Below, piece after piece: positions 37,201 through 45,838 of a stretch of 64,000 bases of DNA. This DNA is from Acidobacterium sp. S8. GTDB taxonomy: Bacteria; Acidobacteriota; Terriglobia; Terriglobales; Acidobacteriaceae. How positions within the stretch are numbered: position 1 is the first letter of the stretch; each line of letters opens with the position of its first letter. The stretch covers positions 318,402 to 382,401 of the forward strand of contig NZ_LMUM01000028.1 in assembly GCF_009765985.1 (NCBI RefSeq). The letters are read 5' to 3'. The notes beneath the pieces are model-generated. The model was not told the origin of the DNA. It was given only the letters and a program-made list of their open reading frames with translations, and ran no database searches. The position numbers and the translations under genes were made by a program.

Positions 37201-38340
37201 GTTAAAAATAACGCTCATCCTCTCGTATCCGGAAAGGTAGGCGCTTCTTTTCCCAACGTCAGCGGCTATAACCTCGTTATGCCAAAAGATAAAGCGGATG
37301 TCCTGATTGAAACGACCAATGGGGACAGTCTTTTGGTCGCTAGCACCCACGGAAAAGGGCGGACCGTCGCATATGCATCGGGCCTCGTTGGCAACAATGG
37401 GTGGGTCAATTACCCCATGATCGACGGCTATGAAGGAGCCAACGTCGATTGGGGCTGGAGTCTTCAATCCTGGGATGGTTTTCCCTTTTTCATGGCACGT
37501 TTGCTCTTCTGGCTGTCAGGAGCTTCGGATGAAGTGGTGAGTGGATTTAGTCTTCCGGAAAAGGACACCCGCCTGATTCGGCCAGTGCGGCGGACGAACC
37601 TAGAAGCGCGTTGCACGCCCGCGATGACCGAAGGCGAAGACGAGACGATTAATATTCAAGTTAAGAACACGGGTAAGATGACGGCTCTCTTCTGCGAGCC
37701 GCACCCGTTATTGGAATACCGAACAGACATCACGATACTCAACAATCATGCTTTTGTTCCACCCGGAGAGTCCGGCACAATTTCGCTCCGTGCACCGATC
37801 AAGGACGAACTATCGTTGGTTCAGATCGGCTGGCGAATCTCCTGTTGGAATGCAGACGATATTTTGATTCAACCAAGCGAGGATATTCTGCTTTCGCTCG
37901 GAAGGCGGGACTCGACCTGTCGCGAATACGGAGCAGCCCTGCCTACAAGCGTAGTAGAGCTAAAAGGTGGTCGCCCGGATTCTTCTCTAGTTCCATCCTT
38001 GCTACGCGGTTCTAGACAACATATACGATTCTCCTTCGATGTCAGCCGCTCTAAAGCGACTCTTCAGTCGCGACTAAGAATTCATACTGCCGATCGCCAT
38101 AGCGGTGAGGGTCCGCTGATCGAGATAGGCATGAACGGTAAGAAATTCGAAGAGCATTTAGGATCCGGGCTCGGTATCCAACTCTCCGACCCCGCTCACC
38201 TGGCCTTCCCGGCAACCGCGCAATTCGCACTGCCTGCTGGGACGCTGAAAACGGGAACTAACATTCTTAATGTTCGCGTATCCAATGACTCTTGGTTTAC
38301 CTGGGATGCGATGGATTTACTCACCTTACCCATGGCCTAG
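34291..38340 (+). CDS. GH2-type exo-glycosidase fused to an amidotransferase-fold domain
   Basis: A 1349-residue exported enzyme with a Tat signal (LTRRDFLASSTATLVLASVG). The start is GTG with AAAGGA six bases upstream. Residues about 50-400 comprise the GH2 sugar-binding and Ig-like domains (WWYHKEFDLPQELQNKRLRL, IDFEAEIWVNEHLLGTCAGQ). Residues about 400-720 form the TIM barrel with Glu495 in VGGNEMPW (acid/base) and Glu675 in WDFNEPW (nucleophile). It resembles beta-mannosidase and exo-beta-glucosaminidase members of GH2. Residues about 840-1075 look like a ThuA/GATase-1-like fold (LGIEGGWSGYGN, HPLVSGKVG, THGKGRTVAYASGL). The rest is beta-type. This domain combination is uncommon. It is the third gene of the operon that begins at 31071, after a 179-base gap. 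Confidence 0.8.
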   Translation: MKDERPTSTGLTRRDFLASSTATLVLASVGHFSSRASSLSDQNGSHVDPQLFDRTLVLSGADWWIQAAGTNKPQIPAQVPGNIQTDLERARLLTPLWYGTGDPRLGEVATKDWWYHKEFDLPQELQNKRLRLIFGGIDFEAEIWVNEHLLGTCAGQFRRFEFDVTDVMKTSEKNKLAVKIAHMPQEIGHCLAVSDGALSGADTPNDFIACYVHTRQVLQGLKSVTNFAYDWGFNVYTLGLWQDVWLEATGSSAIQWVQIETLLSDDYRHATVRVRLEVDSKVAVNTQASFLAQGHGPDNTVAVDSRLQEGNNFIEAELLFDQPALWWPNGQGKQPLYNLKVRLVESTSGSVLDFKSTRFAIREIRWQATQGAPPDFINPYSLLVNGRPVRMMGSDVVPPDLFFGRNAERATRLVQLAQAAGMNTLRIWGGGVTLPAQFYDQADELGIMLSQEFPLANSLPETGPVFLANLRETITCIVKQLRNHPSIVEWVGGNEMPWQQGTDHPALHVLEQVCALNDSRLFRATDPMQGSLHGPWNYEPRSHYQHYNAVLESISGANPDLGVNTINAMRYGEFGTQSPANLEVFLRDFPPASQWPLDDLLDPVLIHKNVVQAAFTPLYWLMKPVIQELFGPMDDLQTLVEAGQFIGAEGLRYAYDELRRKGNRIGSITSWDFNEPWTNGAGSYLVDYDGRTLMKYDFVRQALAPVSVTLRYDSILYDPAQGLNATVWLTSDAPTPLSQLNWQWVARDRRGDVITQARGNSSVLPQQVIPLGQLNVKPPMQTALGPIFIELQLKDSEGALMAERLHIFGADNTFLWPFDGLLRNSDIDGDDQTLIASGARTIRVLWIQDTNEDRYRDVAWSLRRFGVRSTFISANPEAIEKVAAGLAQDYDAIWLGEGDYKKATSLASRLGSRSLAILAKAVASGVGLGIEGGWSGYGNTGLESTLLAQALPVTFAGAGNAQTRGRSAIKVKNNAHPLVSGKVGASFPNVSGYNLVMPKDKADVLIETTNGDSLLVASTHGKGRTVAYASGLVGNNGWVNYPMIDGYEGANVDWGWSLQSWDGFPFFMARLLFWLSGASDEVVSGFSLPEKDTRLIRPVRRTNLEARCTPAMTEGEDETINIQVKNTGKMTALFCEPHPLLEYRTDITILNNHAFVPPGESGTISLRAPIKDELSLVQIGWRISCWNADDILIQPSEDILLSLGRRDSTCREYGAALPTSVVELKGGRPDSSLVPSLLRGSRQHIRFSFDVSRSKATLQSRLRIHTADRHSGEGPLIEIGMNGKKFEEHLGSGLGIQLSDPAHLAFPATAQFALPAGTLKTGTNILNVRVSNDSWFTWDAMDLLTLPMA

Positions 38341-38633
38341 TCGTATGCGATAATTCCCCTCACCACCTTGCTCGCAAATACGCCCGTACGGGGCTTGTCA
38401 TACGCGATCATCACTAAACGGGCAAATGTCACCATGGTCGCGACTCTGCAGATCACATCTAGTGCAAAACCTCTCGTCGCCAGCCTGTGCTTCTCGGCAG
38501 AGTCGCCCCAAATCCAGATCACCGAGTAATGCGTCATACCAACATACAAGGGATAGGCGCACAGTTGCCTTGCCAGCGGATTTTGACGCCCGGCTGGCAG
38601 AGATCGCTTATAAATAATTTCTGCCGCTCGCGA
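38341..38633. other. intergenic region between convergent genes
   Basis: About 290 bases. Short frames on both strands look partly protein-like (for example VALPADFDARLAEIAYK on the plus strand, ending at 38617), but I cannot assign them. They may be remnants. Confidence 0.25.
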
Positions 38634-39842
38634 TCAAGCTAGAAAATCCCCACACCCGTCAGCCGAAATAAATACCGATGGACGATCGCTGACGCTGGAG
38701 AGGACTATCGTTGCACCTGCAGCCTCGATGTTTGTAATTGAGTCAATCCCAGTCGGCAGCTTGCACAGAAAGATAATGTAGTGCGCTATCTTCTTCCCGC
38801 CGGCAGGAATAACACACCGCTGGGGAGTGTCGAATAGGGGCCCGCGGCGAACTGTCTCCTCGGAGCCCAGCGGTAGCGGGGTTGTACCAAATTCCATGCC
38901 CCGCGCTTGCGTTCTTCCATTCCAGGGAGGGTCCAGCCGCGAGTAATTCTCTTCCCAGATGGTCATGTACGGGAAATCAGCCCGGCGGAAACAGTAGCCA
39001 ATCCCCAGACGCTCTTTCCAATTCACTGCCAGCATATACCCCTGCTTACGCTGCGGATCAAGTTGCACGCCGGCGATAAAGCCGAAACCTTTTTCAGCAA
39101 AAGGCTGACTCAAATCGGCGAATCCCTTCCCGTTGGCGAGCGGTGCATGAGGCCATGCAAACTCGTGATCGTTCGCGAGCATGGAGCCACCGTCGTAGTC
39201 GGCTGGCCAGGTTATTCCGCGGTTTCCGGAAGCGAATAGCGTGCTCTCGCCCTCCTTTAATAAGGGCGGACCGAAGGTGACATGTTGCACCCAATCGAAG
39301 GTATGCTCCGCCGCGCTCTCATTCGTGACTGTTTCGCGTACGTAGGCTACGCTCTCACCCATACCCAGGCGAATCTCTCGTTCGAAGGCAAGATGTGCTG
39401 TTGGAAGCCTTACCTGCCACCTCGCGAGGGCTTCACCGGACGGCGCCGGCGACAATAGGTTCCAGCGTGCATTGGCCGCTTCCCCATGCAAGCTCAGGCC
39501 AGCCGCAGCCTGCTCAGCCGAGGGTACGCCGAAGTAATCCAAACACAAGCAATGCCCAGTAAAGCTGACGAAAAACTTGCGTACGTCTGCCGGCCCATAG
39601 GTTGCCGGCAGATCTTCCCCTGGTGTCTCTTCCGGATCAAACGTAACCCACGGAGCCTTCCAAAGGGTGTTCAGTGACGCGTAACCGTCATGCTCTAGGA
39701 ACCGCAACTCGGCCACGTGCCCTCCGCTGGTCAGGGCTACAAGCTCAACAACACCGTTGCTCAGCCGCACGGCCTCGCGGTTATTCCAGCGGACCGATAG
39801 AGCACCGACATCAGTAGCCGACTCTCGCGAAGTTGATCCCAT
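38634..39842 (-). CDS. galactose-mutarotase-like sugar-binding/epimerase-type protein
   Basis: A 402-residue cytoplasmic protein with the beta-supersandwich pattern of aldose 1-epimerase-like proteins: VRLSNGVVELVALTSGGHVA near the start, several central strands with VRETVTNESAAEHTFDWVQH, and TPQRCVIPAGGKKIAHYIIF near the end. The best start is the ATG at 39842, behind a GGGGGATGGG ribosome site. Members of the fold interconvert sugar anomers or act as sugar-binding modules. The exact family is not certain. The gene is divergent from the GntR regulator, and operator copy 2 lies between the two, so it is probably part of the sugar regulon. Confidence 0.65.
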   Translation of the reverse strand: MGSTSRESATDVGALSVRWNNREAVRLSNGVVELVALTSGGHVAELRFLEHDGYASLNTLWKAPWVTFDPEETPGEDLPATYGPADVRKFFVSFTGHCLCLDYFGVPSAEQAAAGLSLHGEAANARWNLLSPAPSGEALARWQVRLPTAHLAFEREIRLGMGESVAYVRETVTNESAAEHTFDWVQHVTFGPPLLKEGESTLFASGNRGITWPADYDGGSMLANDHEFAWPHAPLANGKGFADLSQPFAEKGFGFIAGVQLDPQRKQGYMLAVNWKERLGIGYCFRRADFPYMTIWEENYSRLDPPWNGRTQARGMEFGTTPLPLGSEETVRRGPLFDTPQRCVIPAGGKKIAHYIIFLCKLPTGIDSITNIEAAGATIVLSSVSDRPSVFISADGCGDFLA

Positions 39843-40020
39843 AGCCCATCCCCCATTAGCCGATCGACGGAGACACAAACATAGTTACCTGAAGAATTCA
39901 TCTTCCAGTCATCATGCTGTTCAGGCCGTGCAGCGAATTCGGTTATTCATAACGCTCTGCATAGCCGCGGCTCCACTCGAAAGAGAGCAGCTTGTTCTAC
40001 CTCTCTTGATCGAGATTATA

Positions 40021-40040
40021 CTGGCATCACAGGTTAACAT
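40021..40040 (+). promoter_or_regulatory. operator-like motif, copy 2 (mutarotase-like gene / gntR intergenic region)
   Basis: CTGGCATCACAGGTTAACAT, in the 381-base region between the divergent mutarotase-like and GntR genes. It matches the five-copy consensus. It could serve autoregulation of the GntR gene or control of the divergent gene. The rest of the region shows no other repeat. Confidence 0.65.
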
Positions 40041-40223
40041 GGGGATACCTTGCCAAGTCTAATATTAGGAGGAGCACTCTCTGAGAAGCGTTGAGCGGCG
40101 ATGATGAAGACAATTCAGCCCGCAAAACGATACTCTGTTCTCGAAGCATCTTAACCAGGCAAGCTTAGAACGACATAATAAAATATGTCTGCGGTTGGAC
40201 CACTGTTCGGAGGAAGTCTTCAA

Positions 40224-40964
40224 ATGTGCCCTGATGGGACGCGCGATTTGATCCTCGAGCCAAGCCCTATACGGCGCTCAAAGCTCCACGAGTTGGTTTC
40301 GCAAAAGCTCGAAGAAATGATCCGGTCGGGCGAACTGAAACCTGGCGACAGACTGCCATCGGAGCGCGACATCATGGCCGCGTATGGCATCGGCCGGCCA
40401 GCTGTACGCGAAGCATTCCTTTCCCTGCAGAGCAAGGGTTTCATCACGACGGAATCGGGACGGCGAGCGCGGGTTACGGTACCCAGCGTCGACAATATCT
40501 TTACTACCCTTGATAGCGTCGTCGGCATGATGATCAGTAAGCGGGAAAGTCTCAAAAATCTGTTCGATGCACGCAGGTTCGTTGAGGCAGCCATGGCCAG
40601 ACAAGCCGCCGTAGTGATCGACAAGGTCCATCTGGCCGAGCTACGAAAGGCACTGGAAGACAATCGCCAGGCGATTGGCAATCGCACTCGCTTCATGGAG
40701 ACGGATATCGAGTTCCATCGCATTCTTTTTCGCGTTTGTGATAATCCGGTCTTCGATGCGGTGCATACCGCCGTCGTGAACTGGCTGATGGAGCGCTGGC
40801 GCAAGATCGAACGCACCGACACAACGGAAAAACTTGCCTACCAGGGTCACGTGCAAATATCCAACGCCGTCGGCAAGGGCGACCCAGATGCGGCTGAAAA
40901 AGCCATGAACAAGCACCTATCTTCTTCGTGGTCTGTATGGGCCAAGCAGCTGGAACAGCGCTGA
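40224..40964 (+). CDS. FadR-subfamily GntR transcriptional regulator
   Basis: A 246-residue regulator. The ATG at 40224 is preferred over 40185 because GGAGGA lies nine bases before it. Residues about 13-80 form the GntR winged helix (LHELVSQKLEEMIRSGELKP, GDRLPSERDIMAAYGIGRPA, VREAFLSLQSKGFI). Residues about 100-240 form the FCD effector domain with its metal-binding positions (FDARRFVEAAMARQA, METDIEFHRILFRVCDNPVF, then HVQISNAVGKGDPDAAEKAM). FCD-GntR proteins bind sugar acids or other carboxylates and usually repress catabolic genes. It lies centrally among the genes preceded by the 20-bp motif and has a copy upstream, so I infer that it is the motif's regulator. A decayed relative is at 47.2-47.5 kb. 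Confidence 0.9.
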   Translation: MCPDGTRDLILEPSPIRRSKLHELVSQKLEEMIRSGELKPGDRLPSERDIMAAYGIGRPAVREAFLSLQSKGFITTESGRRARVTVPSVDNIFTTLDSVVGMMISKRESLKNLFDARRFVEAAMARQAAVVIDKVHLAELRKALEDNRQAIGNRTRFMETDIEFHRILFRVCDNPVFDAVHTAVVNWLMERWRKIERTDTTEKLAYQGHVQISNAVGKGDPDAAEKAMNKHLSSSWSVWAKQLEQR

Positions 40965-40981
40965 GGTTTTCGACATAGACG

Positions 40982-41980
40982 TCACACAAACGTGTTGAAG
41001 ATGTCGTGATGCGGTCGCAGTAATCCGTCCTCCTCAATGAAAGCCATGTAGCCGGCGCCGCTCACGGGCCCGTATTTTGGGCGGTGACAGTCGGCCACTT
41101 GGCTATGGTGCAGGACGTGGGCTAGAAATCCAAGGTTTCTGTCTCGTAGTTGACCCAATTCCATGGCCACTATTCTTGCCCTCTCGGCATCGTCGAGCGA
41201 TCCCCAACAAGATTCGGTTGCCAGGACCGGCTTGCCCACCCTTTCTCCGTACGCGATGGCAGCATCAAGAAATTCTTGATTGCCATAAGGATGAATGGTC
41301 AGGACATCGCTTACCGGATCGAGCAGTCTTAAATTGTCTACGCTGGGCGCCATTCCCACAGTCAAGGGAGCCCGGACTTTCAGTTCTTTGCATTTGCGGT
41401 AAAGGGATGTAAGCCACTCCGAGAGCGCGGGCGTAACTCCGCTGTTGAAGGGTTCGTTGCATAGGTCCCAAATCAAAATACGGTCGTCGGTCGCATGCGC
41501 ACCAGCGAATGCCTCCAGATACGATATAAATACATTGACCGGAATGGTGTGATTGCGATCATGGTCGTTCATCCAGTACTCGATCATTTCGTTAGCGATG
41601 CCGCCAAAATCGGGCACGCTATGCCAGTTGTTGAATAGAACCGGAATCACCTTCAAGTGGTAACTATCTGCTATTTGCAACGCAGTCTGGAAATTTGCGG
41701 CGACAGTCTTCTGCACCGCCGCATCTGCGCCAGCATATGCATCGAAGGAGAGCCAAAGGCGGATGGTATTGATACCCGGGAAATATTTCTTTCCCTGACC
41801 CAGTTCCCGATGAAAGTCCTCCTGCTTGAATTGCCGCCAGATGGCAAACCCATTGGAACTCCAACTCGGTTGGTAATTGAACCCGCGGATATGTCTATAA
41901 GAATTGCTCGTTGTGCTCGCGCTGATGCGTTGGCTGAGTCCCCGGTGTCGAGGGAACGCAGCAGCCACAGCTAATCCCAC
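40982..41980 (-). CDS. clan GH-A glycoside hydrolase (GH5-like cellulase/mannanase type)
   Basis: Encodes about 332 residues of a (beta/alpha)8 barrel. RGFNYQPSWSSNGFAIWRQF at the start, LIWDLCNEPFNSGV with Glu176 as acid/base and PVLATESCWGSLD with Glu256 as nucleophile define a clan-A retaining enzyme acting on beta-linked hexosides. The exact family (GH5 or similar) is uncertain. The GTG at 41980 is the first usable start and has no good ribosome site. In-frame codons continue upstream (FSAQIVTCGVGLAVAAA reads like a signal peptide) back to a TAA, so the true start may be unusual or lost. The coding end lies 17 bases from the convergent GntR gene. Confidence 0.7.
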   Translation of the reverse strand: MGLAVAAAFPRHRGLSQRISASTTSNSYRHIRGFNYQPSWSSNGFAIWRQFKQEDFHRELGQGKKYFPGINTIRLWLSFDAYAGADAAVQKTVAANFQTALQIADSYHLKVIPVLFNNWHSVPDFGGIANEMIEYWMNDHDRNHTIPVNVFISYLEAFAGAHATDDRILIWDLCNEPFNSGVTPALSEWLTSLYRKCKELKVRAPLTVGMAPSVDNLRLLDPVSDVLTIHPYGNQEFLDAAIAYGERVGKPVLATESCWGSLDDAERARIVAMELGQLRDRNLGFLAHVLHHSQVADCHRPKYGPVSGAGYMAFIEEDGLLRPHHDIFNTFV

Positions 41981-42100
41981 TCCGCACGTAACAATTTGCG
42001 CCGAGAAACGGGCTTCGCATTATCAGTTGGTGTTAGAATTTGCGGCCCAGGAGCAGAAAGACGAAGCGATATTGCCGCCCCGTCTTTGCCGTTTTCTTTT

Positions 42101-45100
42101 TTAGAATTCTATTCGGAAGGTCGCCTGACCCTGTCGATTGCTGATTTGCGACGATAAGTTGGTGACTTGACCGAATGTCGTATCGTTGACAGTCGCGTCC
42201 GGACCTTGCAGCTGCGTTCGATTGAAGGCGTTGAAGTAGTCCACGCGCAGGCTGGCCGAAAATCCTTCGGTGATTGGGAAGCGCTTGACTGCGCTAAAGG
42301 ATTCTATCCTAAGAGGAGGCGAACGTAGAGCGCCATACGTCTGATAGGTGTTGCCCAGCGCGAATGGATTGGTGAGCGCAAATGCATTTGTTGAAAACTG
42401 TGTCGGGGCGGTCGAAGAGTGTCCAGTTAGATAGTTCTTAGTGCGGCTATAGCTGAAAGTTTGTATCTTGACTCCACTTACGAGGTTCGGCCGGTCAAAC
42501 CCGTTATTGACTGGGTTGAATGTTTCGGTCGGACCGAAGGGCATACCGCCCTCATAGTCCAGAATCGTGCTGACCTGCCACCCCCCAGCGAGCCGATTGA
42601 CGACATTGTCCTTGTTCAGGAACTTCTTACCCGGGCCGATGGGCAGCTCGTAGGTAGCCACATATTTGTTCGCGTAGGTCTGATCTAAAATCGAGGGTGA
42701 CCACTCAAGCTTTTGATTGAATTTGTTCAATGGTTTGGCTGCGAATGCTGCGAAACCCGAGTTCACATTCGCCAGGTTTCTCGATAGGGTAAAGGCTACC
42801 AGGAAGCTAAGACCGTTGGAGAAGCGCTTCTCTGCCTGTAGCTGCATTGCGTTATAGAAAGCACTTCCTTTGTAGTCGAAATTGTTCTGCAACCCGGCAT
42901 ACTGCGGATAAGGCAAGAGCGCTTGTGAGACAGTAGCCGAAGACCCGAAATCCGACGTGAAGTTAGTATAGGGAACCTTGATCCCGGCGGCGACGGCCTG
43001 AGGTGAAGTAACCAGCGAACCTAACAGGCCGCCATAGGATAGATAGCCTGGATCTAACTGGTCGTAGGGATTCAACTGAGAAGGAAGGTGAACATCCCGG
43101 TTACCGACATAGGCGGCCGTAAGAAACATATTCCAGCCAATATTCCTCTCGACGCTTACATTCCACGCTTCGTTATATGGCCACAAACCTGATGTCTTGA
43201 CATCGAAGCCATAAAGAACCGACCCGTTGCCCACAGAAGGACTGAAGGGAACCGGATTTGTGGGCGGAAGACTATTCGCGTCCCAGCTCCCAAAGGCTGG
43301 ACTAGCGGTACCGTTTGAGTTGCGGAAGAAAGTGCCGTTCAGAATGATGTCGTAGTCCTGGCCGACGCGGTTGTCTCCCGGGGCATAGGCGCCTCCGTTC
43401 AGGATAGACAGAAAGAATCCACTTCGGAGCATTGTTTTGTCATTGATTCTGTAGGAAAAACCAACTCTGGGTCCAAAGGCCGGCCAGTGGATGTCCGCAC
43501 GTCGTACGCCAGCGCAGCCTGTGCACGTGCCGAGCTTCGATGCCGCGCCATGCAGGCCGTCAGCCCCAGGGTTGGCAATGTTGGGATCAAAGTACGTAAT
43601 ACGGTTATCGATGTCCTCGGTCAGCGGGACTAGGATATCCCAGCGAAGGCCGAGGTTAACCGTCAGGCGGTCATTCATCTTGATGTCGTCTTCGATATAA
43701 GGCGACCAGCTATAGCTACGCATGGCAAGCGCGTTGTTGGATTGCCGGCTGGCTGCATCTGCTTGCCCCAAGAGGAAGCTCGCGAACGAACTGCCGTACG
43801 TGCCGAAATTAGGATCGTTTACATTGGGAACAGACGTGGTCCGCTGGCTGAAGTTGAAAGTACCGCCGCATGCCACCAAGCACTCATTGTCATCCATGAT
43901 GACCTTGCGGTATTCAAGACCGATATTGAAGCTATTCCGGCCTTTAGTCCACAAATAGTTATTCACTACCGAGATACCCAGCTTGCGGTTGACCAAGTTG
44001 ATCAAGCCCTGTCCCCAGGTCGACGGGGCGTTCTGCCCGTCGAAGAGGACGTTCGGAAAAATCACACTGTCGGCGACAGCGGGAAAGCTGACATTCTGCA
44101 GGGCGTTGTGTTGCGAGTTGATCGCTCCAATGACAGAAACTCCCCACGTCATAACCAGGTTGGGATTGAAGGTCTTGACATAGTTCAGCAGCCAGCCCGA
44201 TCCGAGGCTCGGCTCAATATTCAGACTGGAGATCGGACTGGTCGCGGGAGCCACATTTGCCGAGGAGAGAGTTGCGGAATCCAGCGGAGCGCGCCATTGG
44301 GAAAAGCGGATCGTCTGGGAATCGGTCAGCCTGTGATCGATAGTGTATCCCCACAAATTCTGCTTAATACTTAGCGACGGAATTTGTGGACCGATATTCG
44401 ATAGATTACCGCTATTGAGACCCGATCGATTGGGATCAGGAATATCCTGCAGAATCGATGCAGACAAGGGACTGAAGCGAGATTGCGGGATGATATTTCC
44501 CGGGAACGGCTGCCCGGTCAGCGGATCGTAAATAGGAATCACTGTCCCCGTAGCATCCACGAAATGGCTAAAGTCGCCTTGCTTCATCGCGGCGGTCGGA
44601 ACTGTTCCCACTTGCTTCTGGGCAAGATTCTCGCGGTACCAGTCGTCTGTAAACAGAAAGAATGTCCTGTTCAATCCCTTGTAGATTTTAGGTATCCAAA
44701 CTGGCCCGCTGACGGTGAATCCATAATTATTCTGCTGGTTGACCGGCGCTCTGGGGTTCCCATCAGGGCTGAATGCAGTAGGGAAAAACCCGGCGGAGTC
44801 AAAGAGCTGGTTACGAAGGATGTCATAGGCATCTCCATGGAGCCGATTGGTACCGGAAGCGGTTTGATAGGTAACGGCGCCTTTTGCCAGCCCATACTGC
44901 GCGGAGAAAGCCGAGCTGACCACGCGAAACTCATTGATCATTTCGAATGGCGGGTTGAGCAGAGTCTGGAAACCGGGAGTCTCCGCCTGAACCGCAGGAA
45001 TTCCATTGAACTCCACTTCACTCTCGAAATTGACTCCACCATTGATGGTTTTATTAAACGAGTTTCCCTGCACACCGGGTGCAAGGAAGACAAAAGCATC

Positions 45101-45607
45101 GATTTGACGGGCGCCTCCGTTAATTTCAATCGGCAGCTGGCTGACCAGCGCGGGTTCAAGAGTCGTGCCTAACTCGGGCGCGGCGGTGCTAATGGAAAGC
45201 GCCTGCGCTTCCACATTTACCGTCTCAGTAGTCTCACCTGGTGTCATATGCAGCTCGACTGGTGTCATCTTGCCGACTTCAACCAGGACATCCATCTGCA
45301 CTTGCTTCTTGAAGCCGCCTGCCGAAGCGGTGACCGTATAGTGCCCGGGATTTAATCCGGTGATGATGAAGTCTCCACTCGAATTGGCTGTTGTACTGCT
45401 GGCAAAGCCGGTCGAAGGGTTTTCAACCGAGACTGTTGCGCCGGGAAGTGTGGCCCCTGTGGCGTCGTCAACCGTTCCGTTGATACCGGATGCGACCTGG
45501 GCGTTAACCCGAAGGCTCGTCAACTCAGCGGCTACGCAAAACGTGAGGAGCACTAACAAAAAAACTGACTGTTGCCGGCAACGCATAAAGAAACTCGACC
45601 CCCGCAT
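42101..45607 (-). CDS. TonB-dependent receptor of the sugar region, Oar-like
   Basis: Outer-membrane receptor of 1168 residues. The start at 45607 (MRGSSFFMRCRQQSVFLLVL) has GGAGGG eight bases upstream and gives a proper signal peptide. An in-frame extension to 45715 lacks one. The order is the carboxypeptidase-regulatory-like domain (GINGTVDDATGATLPGATVS), a plug region (EINGGARQIDAFVFLAPGVQ), then a barrel ending QATFRIEF. Operator copy 5 lies about 150 bases before the start codon. Together with the Ldh-type gene upstream and the glycosidases around it, this suggests that the receptor imports the oligosaccharide processed by this locus. Confidence 0.9.
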   Translation of the reverse strand: MRGSSFFMRCRQQSVFLLVLLTFCVAAELTSLRVNAQVASGINGTVDDATGATLPGATVSVENPSTGFASSTTANSSGDFIITGLNPGHYTVTASAGGFKKQVQMDVLVEVGKMTPVELHMTPGETTETVNVEAQALSISTAAPELGTTLEPALVSQLPIEINGGARQIDAFVFLAPGVQGNSFNKTINGGVNFESEVEFNGIPAVQAETPGFQTLLNPPFEMINEFRVVSSAFSAQYGLAKGAVTYQTASGTNRLHGDAYDILRNQLFDSAGFFPTAFSPDGNPRAPVNQQNNYGFTVSGPVWIPKIYKGLNRTFFLFTDDWYRENLAQKQVGTVPTAAMKQGDFSHFVDATGTVIPIYDPLTGQPFPGNIIPQSRFSPLSASILQDIPDPNRSGLNSGNLSNIGPQIPSLSIKQNLWGYTIDHRLTDSQTIRFSQWRAPLDSATLSSANVAPATSPISSLNIEPSLGSGWLLNYVKTFNPNLVMTWGVSVIGAINSQHNALQNVSFPAVADSVIFPNVLFDGQNAPSTWGQGLINLVNRKLGISVVNNYLWTKGRNSFNIGLEYRKVIMDDNECLVACGGTFNFSQRTTSVPNVNDPNFGTYGSSFASFLLGQADAASRQSNNALAMRSYSWSPYIEDDIKMNDRLTVNLGLRWDILVPLTEDIDNRITYFDPNIANPGADGLHGAASKLGTCTGCAGVRRADIHWPAFGPRVGFSYRINDKTMLRSGFFLSILNGGAYAPGDNRVGQDYDIILNGTFFRNSNGTASPAFGSWDANSLPPTNPVPFSPSVGNGSVLYGFDVKTSGLWPYNEAWNVSVERNIGWNMFLTAAYVGNRDVHLPSQLNPYDQLDPGYLSYGGLLGSLVTSPQAVAAGIKVPYTNFTSDFGSSATVSQALLPYPQYAGLQNNFDYKGSAFYNAMQLQAEKRFSNGLSFLVAFTLSRNLANVNSGFAAFAAKPLNKFNQKLEWSPSILDQTYANKYVATYELPIGPGKKFLNKDNVVNRLAGGWQVSTILDYEGGMPFGPTETFNPVNNGFDRPNLVSGVKIQTFSYSRTKNYLTGHSSTAPTQFSTNAFALTNPFALGNTYQTYGALRSPPLRIESFSAVKRFPITEGFSASLRVDYFNAFNRTQLQGPDATVNDTTFGQVTNLSSQISNRQGQATFRIEF

Positions 45608-45757
45608 CGCACAATCCCTCCAAACAAAAATAGATCTGCGCCTCGATACGCTGTTTGCCCTTGTCTCTCTTCCCACCCCAGGTTTCTGCGTGCAACCCGG
45701 TAGCGACGCAAACATCCATTGATTTCGCGGACCAATAGTGTCACATAGGCTTTTGGG

Positions 45758-45777
45758 GTGTCAACCTGTTATGCCAA
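45758..45777 (-). promoter_or_regulatory. operator-like motif, copy 5 (TonB receptor)
   Basis: On the minus strand TTGGCATAACAGGTTGACAC, about 150 bases before the receptor start. The TTGACA inside the motif looks like a -35 box, so binding here could block RNA polymerase. Confidence 0.65.
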
Positions 45778-45838
45778 AAATAAAACTCCTTTTTTTACTG
45801 TTTAACCAGTTCCCTCTTTCGCGAGCGGCTCACCAGGG

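Noticed and set aside
42461..45172. Several long plus-strand frames opposite the TonB receptor gene
   Set aside because: They are antisense shadows of a highly biased coding sequence.
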